The position numbers and the translations under genes were made by a program. Below are positions 15,119-22,368 of a stretch of 64,000 bases of DNA, in pieces. Positions within the stretch are counted from its first letter, which is position 1. Each line of letters begins with the position of its first letter. Where the stretch lies: positions 3,758,001 through 3,822,000 of the forward strand of contig NZ_CP019947.1 in NCBI RefSeq assembly GCF_002025205.1, given 5' to 3'. The stretch comes from Pseudomonas sp. CC6-YY-74. GTDB taxonomy: Bacteria; Pseudomonadota; Gammaproteobacteria; Pseudomonadales; Pseudomonadaceae. A model generated the notes under the pieces. The model was not told the DNA's origin. It did no database searches and saw nothing but the letters and a program-made list of their open reading frames with translations.

Positions 15119-16447
15119 AGAGCCTGAGGCTTCCCCTCAAAGTTTCTATAAATTTCAAACGGTTAGTGCTTTATTTGGCTTGCATGGGTGGGCACCTTGG
15201 TTGTCGCCAAACAAAACAAAGACCCAAGCCCCCATGCAAGCTGTCCGATTTCACATAAAGCCTTCGCGCGAGCGCTGCCGAGTGTTCACGCCAAACGTTT
15301 AAATGCGCTGATGTGCGCCGTAAGCGCACTGCTCGCAGGCCGGCGCTTAACCTTGACCGCAGTGGGACGTTTTATGCCTGGCAATGGTCAGCCTCGACAC
15401 GCGATCAAGCGTGCTGATCGACTCTTGGCGAACCCGCATCTGCACGCGGAGAAGCCACTGTTCTACCTGATGATGCTGCGTGCCTTGCTCGGCACGCTGA
15501 AGCATCTCTTGGTGCTGATTGATTGGTCGCCGGTGGACGCTCCCGGTTGCTTCTTCTTGTTGCGGGCTGCGGTGCCTCTGGCCGGACGCTCCTTCGTCAT
15601 TTACGAGCGCGGGCATGAGCGCGAGAGCTGCCCGAAATATCAGGGGTAATTGCTCGACGCCTTGGCGCTGATGTTGCCCCCTGACTGCGTCCTTATTCTG
15701 GTGGCTGACTCAGGTTTTCGGCGGCCCTGGTTCAAGGCGGTTGAAGCGCAAGGCTGGTACTACGTCGGCCGGGTTGGTAATCGCGACTTGTGCCGCTTTG
15801 ATGAACAACCCTGGCAGCCGATCAAGACCTTGTACGAACAGGCCAGTGCCTCGCCCAAGAGCCTTGGTACTTACCAGATGACGCGCAATGCGCCATCTTT
15901 CACGCAGCTCTACCTGCTCCGCGAACCGGCTCTAGGCCGCAAATACCGACGCATTACCGGGAAAATCGCTGAAGATAAGCGCAGTCGGCAGAATGCCGCA
16001 TCGTGAGCGCGAACCCAGGCTGCCGGCCAGCAACCTACCTGCGGAGCAATGGGCTGCGGCAAAAGTCGTCGCCGTTTACAAGCGCCGCATGCAAATCGAA
16101 GAAGGCTTCCGAGACGTCAAAAGTGAGCATTTAGGCTTTGGCCTAAATCTGCACTGTAGTCGCTGCGCCAAGCGTATCGGAATCCTTTTATTGATTGCCG
16201 CCCTGGCTAACCACCTGTTTTTTGCTTGGTTTAAAGGCCCGACTGGCAGGCTATGAACAACGCTGTCAAAGCAACAGCATTGAGCGCAAACGCGCTATCG
16301 CTTTGGCAATCAGGCGTGGAATATTTGCACCGCTATGGACAGGAAGAAGAACCCGCCTGCCTCAGCGAGATAGAGCGCGCCCTGCGTCGAGAGGTGCATC
16401 AGCAGGCCCAGGATCTCGAGAGGATTTGAGGGAAAACCTCAGACTCC
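15119..16447. mobile_element. IS4 family insertion sequence, decayed
   Basis: Imperfect 23-bp terminal inverted repeats (19 of 23 match) lie at 15119-15141 and 16425-16447, with the shared part CTGAGG..TTCCCTCAAA. The right repeat overlaps the transposase stop codon. No flanking target duplication is recognisable, so one flank has probably been rearranged. An 11-bp inverted repeat (GCTTGCATGGG, 15178-15188 with 15231-15241) lies at the start of the transposase gene and may limit its translation. Confidence 0.78.
15188..16429 (+). pseudogene. IS4 family transposase, four lesions
   Basis: The reading frame starts near GTG 15188 and gives SVHAKRLNALMCAVSALLAG, then DWSPVD (first catalytic Asp) and VADSGFRRPWFKAVE (second Asp). 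A TAA at 15647 interrupts it where related proteins have Glu. An extra base near 16000 moves the frame so that REREPRLPASNLP and the YKRRMQIEEGFRDVKSEHLG motif (catalytic Glu) follow. Further shifts near 16225 and 16295 lead to GVEYLHRYGQEEEPACLSEIERALRREV and the natural stop at 16427-16429. The element cannot transpose by itself. Confidence 0.88.
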
Positions 16448-16492
16448 GAGCCCTGTTGCGGCGTTATTATTTATTTCCCTGCCGGCCTGGGC

Positions 16493-19400
16493 TCAAGCAT
16501 GGCCCCATGAACCGAACAAGCACGCCAGCTCATCGGCTGGCAGAGGCTTGCTGAAATAGAAACCCTGCACTTCGTCGCAGCCGTATGCGTGCAACAGATC
16601 CAACTGCGCCTTGGTCTCCGCGCCTTCGGCAATGACCTTCAGATTCAGGCTGTGGGCCAACGAGATAATGGTTTTGACAATGGTCACGCCGTGCGAACTC
16701 GACGTCAGATCACTGACGAACGATCGATCGATTTTCAGATTGTCCAGCGGAAACTGGCGCAGGTAGTTGAGCGAGGAATAACCCATGCCGAAATCATCCA
16801 GGGCGAGGTGCAGGCCCAGCGCCTTTAACTCCAAGAGCACGGGGATGGCCTTTTCCGGCTCCTGCATGATCGCGGTTTCGGTGAGTTCCAACTCCAGATA
16901 ACGGGCTTCCATAGCGGTTTCTTGCAACGCCTCTGTCACCACGGCGAGCAGATCGTGGCGGCGGAACTGATGCGCGGAAATATTCACCGCGACCTTGACC
17001 GGGGGTAATCCTGCCACCCGCCAGGCCTGCTGCTGGGCGCAGGCGGCCTTAATCACCCAGGCGCCAATGGGAATAATGAGTCCACTCTCCTCGGCGATGG
17101 GGATGAACTGCGCGGGCGAAAGAAGCCCCCGCGCGGGGTGTTGCCAGCGCAGCAGGGCCTCGACGCCAACGATTTCACCACTGGGCAGATCCACTTGCGG
17201 CTGGTAATGCAACAGCAGCTCATCACGCTCCAGAGCAAAACGCAGGTCGGACGCCAGCGCTAGCCGTTCCCGGCTATGGATATTTAGTTCTTCCGTATAG
17301 AAGTGGAACTGATTGCGTCCTTCAAACTTGGCCCGGTACATGGCCAAGTCGACATTTTTAAGCAACACCTCCTCGCGCGTACCGTCCTGAGGATAGAGGC
17401 TGATACCGATGCTGACCCCGATATGCAACTCCTGGCGGTCGATCACAAAGGGGCTGGCAAGCGCACTCAGAATTTTTCCCGCGACAAGACTGGCATCCGC
17501 CACTTTCACCAGACCGGGAAGCACGATGACAAACTCGTCGCCGCCCATACGCGCCACCGTGTCGGCTTTGCGCACCAGGGAACACAGCCGCTCGGCGACT
17601 GCCTGCAACAATGCATCACCGGCCGGATGACCCAGGCTGTCGTTAATCACTTTGAAACCATCGAGGTCGAGCAACAACAAGGCTGCCGCCCGCCCGCTAC
17701 GCTCTGCCGAGGCGATTGCCTGCTTGATACGGTCACTCAGCAAGCTCCTGTTGGCCAAGCCAGTCAGCACGTCGTGAGTGGCCTGATGCATGAGTTGTTG
17801 CGCATAGCCCTGGCGTGCGCAATTAGCCCGCAACGCGGTAATGCCGTAAGCCAAACTGCCGGCCAGCTCCTCCACTATCCTGATTTCACTGGCGGTAAAG
17901 GCCGCAGCATCCTGCGCATAGATGGTCAGTGCACCAATAACTTTACGTTCTGTTATGAGCGGCAACGCCATGCCCGACTGGATGCCATGCTTGATCAAAA
18001 AATCACGCCACGGCGGATACTGCATATTGCTTTGCCCATATTTTATAACGGCGGTGCGCCCCGTCCTGATGGCGGTTCCGGTAACGCCACTGCCACGCGC
18101 CGAATCATCCCAACTTAACTCACCGGCCGTGAAGGGCAGCGCCCCGTCCACCGCCTCCCTTTTGGCCGCGGGTCGCACCAACTTGCTCGCCTCATCATCG
18201 GCATAACCGACCCAGACAAAGGGATGCCCGCTTAGCTGCTGCACAATGCCGCAAATTTCGGTCAGTAACGCAGACTCATCGGTGGCGCGAATCAGCGCCT
18301 GATTGCAAGCGCTTAACACCTTCAACGCGCGCTCGTCCCGCTTGCGCTCGGTAATATCGAGCATGATGCCGATCGTGGCGGTCTTACCGTCGACGTCCAT
18401 CTTTGAGCCAAACACCTCTACATCGAAGGTTGCGCCATCCTTTTTCCGGCCTTGCATTTCGTAGTTAACCGCACGGGCTTCGCCGAACAGGCGTTTCTGA
18501 ATATTCGATTCAACCAGGTTGCGATCGGCATCGCTGGCGATGTCGAGAACGCCCAGCGACGCGATCATCTCGCCTTGGGTATAGGAAAACATCTCGGCCA
18601 TTTTCAAATTGACATATTGAAACCTGTGCTCCTGGACGATGTACACGCCCACCACCGAGTTTTCCGCGAGCCCCCGAAAGATCGACTCTGCCCGCTGTAA
18701 GCGTTGCCGATCGAGGTCGATACTGGTAACCAATTCTTCAATCTGCAGCGCACTGAAATTGAAGACAGCGGCCAACTCACCTATTTCGTCAGTGCCGCGA
18801 AAATTCGAGCGCACGCCGTAATCCCCCGCACCGAACCTCCGGCTGCACCTGGTCAAGTCGCGCAGCGGGTGGACAACCTGCTTGCGGGCAAGCAGGAAAA
18901 TGCCAAACAGCACCAATACATCCACCACCACCAGCGCGTAGACCACCTGCAGGCCGCGTTCTTGTGTTTGCTGCGCCTCAATGGTCAACGCCTGAACAAT
19001 CGCCTCTGCAATTTTCAGCAGTTGCCCCGCCTCGGTGTGGACGCGAGCCAGCTCGGCGGTCACCTCTCCAGGGGGGGTACGCATTTCGAGAAGAGATTCG
19101 ATGTGACTGCGATAGGAGTGCCACTTCGGCCGGACCGACGCCACCAACGGGGTTATCTGTGTCGATAAGGTCATGGCGTTATGGCCAAATACGTTGCCGC
19201 CCAGCTCCAGGCCACTCAAATGCATTTCGAAGGCGTCAATAGTAGCGACGGCCTGCTCTTGCCTGTGCCCTTCCAGGCGTAACACCAGGCTGGTTTCAAA
19301 GGCGATTTTCTGACTCAGCACGCGTAATTTGCCGGCTTGACCAACCGTCTCCGCCACCCCTTTGAGGTCGCGCAGCATCGTTTGCACCACGATCACATTG

Positions 19401-19519
19401 GCGACAGCGACCAGCAATATCACCAAAAAATTGATCACCATTTTTTGGTTGACATTGAACCGTGGCCAACGGCTCTGCGATGCTCGTTTCGGGCGTACCT
19501 CGGCCACTTCAGTTGGCAT
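16493..19519 (-). CDS. Membrane-bound sensor GGDEF/EAL protein (HAMP-PAS-GAF-GGDEF-EAL)
   Basis: This is a large cyclic-di-GMP enzyme of 1,008 residues. A first transmembrane helix (about 27-48) precedes a periplasmic NarX/PilJ-like four-helix sensor with the AGKLRVLSQ motif. A second helix (about 190-210) leads to HAMP, PAS (about 270-390), GAF (about 400-560), GGDEF near 658-662 and EAL near 785. The GGDEF site is intact and has an RxxD inhibitory site five residues before it. The EAL domain has DDFGMGYSS and LKIDRSF. Both activities are therefore possible. ATG 19519 was chosen over 19534 because GGAGGGAG lies just upstream. The stop is 45 bp from the IS4 end. Confidence 0.92.
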   Translation of the reverse strand: MPTEVAEVRPKRASQSRWPRFNVNQKMVINFLVILLVAVANVIVVQTMLRDLKGVAETVGQAGKLRVLSQKIAFETSLVLRLEGHRQEQAVATIDAFEMHLSGLELGGNVFGHNAMTLSTQITPLVASVRPKWHSYRSHIESLLEMRTPPGEVTAELARVHTEAGQLLKIAEAIVQALTIEAQQTQERGLQVVYALVVVDVLVLFGIFLLARKQVVHPLRDLTRCSRRFGAGDYGVRSNFRGTDEIGELAAVFNFSALQIEELVTSIDLDRQRLQRAESIFRGLAENSVVGVYIVQEHRFQYVNLKMAEMFSYTQGEMIASLGVLDIASDADRNLVESNIQKRLFGEARAVNYEMQGRKKDGATFDVEVFGSKMDVDGKTATIGIMLDITERKRDERALKVLSACNQALIRATDESALLTEICGIVQQLSGHPFVWVGYADDEASKLVRPAAKREAVDGALPFTAGELSWDDSARGSGVTGTAIRTGRTAVIKYGQSNMQYPPWRDFLIKHGIQSGMALPLITERKVIGALTIYAQDAAAFTASEIRIVEELAGSLAYGITALRANCARQGYAQQLMHQATHDVLTGLANRSLLSDRIKQAIASAERSGRAAALLLLDLDGFKVINDSLGHPAGDALLQAVAERLCSLVRKADTVARMGGDEFVIVLPGLVKVADASLVAGKILSALASPFVIDRQELHIGVSIGISLYPQDGTREEVLLKNVDLAMYRAKFEGRNQFHFYTEELNIHSRERLALASDLRFALERDELLLHYQPQVDLPSGEIVGVEALLRWQHPARGLLSPAQFIPIAEESGLIIPIGAWVIKAACAQQQAWRVAGLPPVKVAVNISAHQFRRHDLLAVVTEALQETAMEARYLELELTETAIMQEPEKAIPVLLELKALGLHLALDDFGMGYSSLNYLRQFPLDNLKIDRSFVSDLTSSSHGVTIVKTIISLAHSLNLKVIAEGAETKAQLDLLHAYGCDEVQGFYFSKPLPADELACLFGSWGHA

Positions 19520-20118
19520 GGCGACTCCCTCCATAAAAACGTTCTAACGTCAGGGTCAACAGTTCTCCTTTTTTGCGTCTCGCCGCAAATGGCGCTCAAA
19601 GGCTGTGAACGGGAGCCACACAAACCAGGGGGAGTTTAGTGAGCCAAATGGCTCCATTTTGGACATGGCACAACGTCGGCGACTGGCACCTGGAGACGGC
19701 CGCCGTAGTCGAGGACTTTTTCACGATTCTTCAGGCCACAAGGGAACAGGCCATGCACGGCCATAGCCATAAATCCTAATTAGCTGGAGGGTGGTCCTAG
19801 CGGTCTTACCAATACCGCACATCGTGTAGTGGCATATTGACACCGATCAATACTGCGCCTCACGTCACGCTCGTCGTTATCGCCCGGCCTGCCACTGCGT
19901 AGAGCAAACCGAACCTGGCCGGGAAGGTTCTGAGCGCCCGACACAGCTGCCCGAGCGGCGCGGGCGCGGCGTTTGCGCGGCGTTTGCGCAAAGCGATGGC
20001 AGCAGAACCGCTGCATGCCGACTAGGCGCTGGCACACTGCACACTCGGTCCACGGATAAGCCAGCCATGAACGAAGACACAGGGGTCAGGTCTTCCTGGA
20101 AAAAGCAAAAGACAAGAC
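19520..20118. other. About 600 bp without a recognisable gene
   Basis: It holds the promoter side of the GGDEF/EAL gene, an 11-bp tandem GCGGCGTTTGC (about 19974-19996), a partial copy of the leader of the gene at 21586 (20028-20070) and the first part of an inverted repeat (20082-20126). The minus-strand open frames here lack ribosome sites and family features. Confidence 0.6.
20028..20070 (+). repeat. Duplicated gene leader (copy of 21547-21589)
   Basis: About 43 bp, with roughly four differences, match the 5' leader and start codon of the gene at 21586, including GGCACACTGCAC and GTCCACGGATAAGCCA followed by ATGA. The copied gene stops making sense a few codons on, at the GGGGTCAGGTCTT repeat. 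Confidence 0.75.
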
Positions 20119-20126
20119 CTAACCCC
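20082..20126. repeat. Inverted repeat GGGGTCAGGTCTT, RAYT/REP-like
   Basis: The arms 20082-20094 and 20114-20126 pair in 12 of 13 positions around 19 nt rich in A. This G4-TCAGGTCTT unit resembles sequences that commonly flank RAYT genes, but no RAYT is adjacent here. It separates the duplicated leader from the TpsB remnant. Confidence 0.55.
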
Positions 20127-20670
20127 GCCCGCTCTCGCTCCTCTGGCCGCCGAGCAGGCTGACGAAACTCAGCGACTCGCCCCATAGCGGGAAGGGCTGC
20201 AGGTAACTCAGGGTCAGGCTGTACTTGTTGTAGTGGGCGACCGGCTCGCCGCCGTGCGGATCACCACTGCGCTGCGCGTCGAAGGCGCTGCCAATACGCC
20301 GGCCGTGGTTGAAGCCCAGTTGCGCCTCGGACAAGCGCTGGCTGGAGACGTCGATCAGATCGCCGAGGATAAAATCGCGCGCGCAGATGGCTGACGCCGA
20401 AGTTGACCGCGGTTTTTCTCAGGCTGTCGCGGCGCGCAGGCCGTGGCTCTTGCTGTCACCGCCCAGGTCGAAGGCGAAGCCATTGTCCTGACTTAGGGTG
20501 CGGTAGTAACTCTGGCTGTAGCTGTAGGTAAAGCTCCACCACCCGTAAGGCAGGCTGTAGTTGAAACTCTGATTGTGCGAGTGGCGAAAGCTGTCGCTGA
20601 CCGCGTCACGCCCCACAGTTTTAGCCATTAGCACGCGACTGTGACCCACCTGGATTCGCCCTAGCAACAA
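20119..20670 (-). pseudogene. ShlB/FhaC/HecB-type TpsB transporter remnant
   Basis: Two minus-strand blocks survive. Block 20419-20670 contains FNYSLPYGWWSFTYSYSQSYYRTLSQDNGFAF, strongly typical of the barrel part of two-partner-secretion transporters. Block 20119-20334 contains SEAQLGFNHGRRIGSAF and YNKYSLTLSYLQPFPLWGESLSF, barrel strands that come further on. The blocks are in different frames and the roughly 84 bp between them are scrambled, with further in-block losses. The POTRA domains and barrel end are missing. Its exoprotein partner may be the fragment at 10175-10393. Confidence 0.8.
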
Positions 20671-20697
20671 TCCCAGGGCGGAGGGGAAAGTGCAGAA

Positions 20698-20719
20698 GCC
20701 CTCCTAAATGCAGGAGGGC
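20698..20719 (-). terminator. Hairpin downstream of GST gene
   Basis: A perfect 8-bp stem (GCCCTCCT / AGGAGGGC) with a 6-nt loop lies 60 bp after the stop of the minus-strand GST gene. Only a short T-rich run (CTTCTG) follows on that strand. Confidence 0.55.
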
Positions 20720-20778
20720 GCGCCAGTCACTGCGTCAATTCAGCGCAGTGGGTCGGCAATTGCAGGTTGCGCGTACAT

Positions 20779-21444
20779 TCAGCCTTTGGCCTTGGCCTGA
20801 GCCATCGCAATAAACCCCGCCATCCCCGCCTCTTTATCCGCGGCGATGCGTTTGACGTGCGGGTTCTGGTTGAGCAGCACGAGCAGCTCGTGGGCCTCTG
20901 CGAAGTCGGCCAGCAGATCGATACCAAACAGTTTCTTCGCCACCCCACACGCCAGGTCGATGCTGTAGAGGAAGTAGATGTCGGCGAGGCTGAAGCTGTC
21001 GCCCGCCACATATGGGGTAAAGCTGGCGTGACGCTTGAGCGTGTCGATACCGGCCAACAGCTCGGCCTTGCACTTGTTTTTTAAAACAGAGGAAATCTCC
21101 GCACCGAAGAAGGCTTCTGGGTAACCAATCCGCGCGGGCAACTCGATATACAGCTCGATCTCCTTCATCAGCGTGCGCACCTGGGCACGGGCGAATGGCT
21201 CGCGGGGCAGCAACGCCTTGCCTGCAGCGCCATCTTCCAGATACTCGAGGATCGCACTGGTCTCGTTGATGAAGCCCTGCTCGACCCCCAGCACCGGCAC
21301 CTTGCCACGCGGACTGATACTGAGAAATTCGTCGCTCTGGTTGCCGTAAAGGGTCACGACCTCGAACTCCAGCCCCTTCTCCAGCAAGGCCAGCTTGACC
21401 ATATTGAAGTAATTGCTAACGGCAAATCCGTATAGTTTGAACAT
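20779..21444 (-). CDS. Glutathione S-transferase family protein
   Basis: A 221-residue soluble GST. The N-domain begins MFKLYGFAVSNYFNMVKLALLEKG and has the glutathione-site segment NETSAILEYLED near residues 60-71; the C-domain has the AGDSFSLADIYFLY N-capping/hydrophobic-staple motif near 150-163. The frame stays open well upstream, but ATG 21444 fits the family start and has GGAG upstream. It is unrelated at close range to the GST at 3472. The substrate is unknown. Confidence 0.9.
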   Translation of the reverse strand: MFKLYGFAVSNYFNMVKLALLEKGLEFEVVTLYGNQSDEFLSISPRGKVPVLGVEQGFINETSAILEYLEDGAAGKALLPREPFARAQVRTLMKEIELYIELPARIGYPEAFFGAEISSVLKNKCKAELLAGIDTLKRHASFTPYVAGDSFSLADIYFLYSIDLACGVAKKLFGIDLLADFAEAHELLVLLNQNPHVKRIAADKEAGMAGFIAMAQAKAKG

Positions 21445-21585
21445 AGTGACAGGCTCCAGGCCAGCGGATGGATAGCTAAAGTTATAACCCCGGGTACGCC
21501 AGCCAGCCAGCCGAATCGAGTCAGTGAATGGCGTAGGCGCTGTCACGCTGGCACACTGCACGCTCAGTCCACGGATAAGCCAAGC

Positions 21586-21864
21586 ATGAGCGAACACGAC
21601 GAAAACGAAGACGAGGCCTTTGCCGAAGAAGCGCTGATCCAGGCCATCGAGAATCAGATCGAGGCCGCAGAACCGCCTGCCGCCTTGGCAACCTTGAACA
21701 AGCTGAGCCTGGTCGGCTACGAGCGTGGGGAAATCCTGCAACTGATGGCGATGGTGCTGGCCCATGAGATCAAGGCCATGCTCGACGAGGATCGGCCATT
21801 CGATGGCGCGGCTTACGAGCAAGCCCTGCGTGTACTGCCGCAATTACCGAACGAAACGTCCTGA
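21586..21864 (+). CDS. Conserved hypothetical acidic protein (92 aa)
   Basis: This is a small, strongly acidic N-terminus protein (MSEHDENEDEAFAEE) followed by helices, including LATLNKLSLVGYERGEILQLMAMVLAHEI near residues 34-62. I recall a homologue between argH and cyaA in other pseudomonads but no function. It is cytoplasmic with no signal or membrane helix. A degenerate copy of its leader lies at 20028. Confidence 0.75.
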   Translation: MSEHDENEDEAFAEEALIQAIENQIEAAEPPAALATLNKLSLVGYERGEILQLMAMVLAHEIKAMLDEDRPFDGAAYEQALRVLPQLPNETS

Positions 21865-22001
21865 CGCTAGTCGCTTAGTCCTGCGGACAATCTCGCGTCT
21901 CGCTACACTGCACACACCCGCGCCTCGCTTCATTCACGCGGGACTCAACCAGCCGGGCACCAGCAGTGCCCGGCCCCTGTTTACAAGAGCCTGGAGCACT
22001 T

Positions 22002-22247
22002 ATGTCCTTTACCCCTGAGCTGGTTGCCGAACTGGATCTTCTCGCCCTGTTTAACCTGGGCAACACCCAGGAAGGCCTCAAGGTTCACCATGTTGCCGCC
22101 CCGCAAGCGATTGCTGCGGCCAAACGCCTGCACACCAAAGGCCTGGTCACCCAGGACGATGGCGGTTACCTGACCAGCCTGGGGCTGGAGGCGGCCGAAC
22201 ACGCACAAGTCTTGCTGACCATTCTCAATGTAAAAGAAACCGCCTGA
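22002..22247 (+). CDS. TIGR02647 family DNA-binding-like protein
   Basis: An 81-residue protein beginning MSFTPELVAELDLLALFNL with a central winged-helix-like segment (AAAKRLHTKGLVTQDDGGYLTSLGLEAAEHA) near residues 37-67. It resembles the small TIGR02647 family found in Pseudomonas and Vibrio. ATG 22002 follows CTGGAGC. It lies between the acidic hypothetical gene and cyaA, and its regulatory target is unknown. Confidence 0.75.
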   Translation: MSFTPELVAELDLLALFNLGNTQEGLKVHHVAAPQAIAAAKRLHTKGLVTQDDGGYLTSLGLEAAEHAQVLLTILNVKETA

Positions 22248-22368
22248 CCCGCCGGCACGGCCCACGCGGCCTGCGCAAGCGGGCAATGGCGTGGGCGCTA
22301 TGGCGCTCCTATCTGCACCTCGCCACGACTGACTGGCCGTCGTGGCACATTGCCCGCCGAGCCCGCGC

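Noticed and set aside
19780..20185. Overlapping minus-strand ORFs of 85 and 102 codons
   Set aside because: Arg-rich, no start signals and cross the duplicated leader and REP-like repeat.
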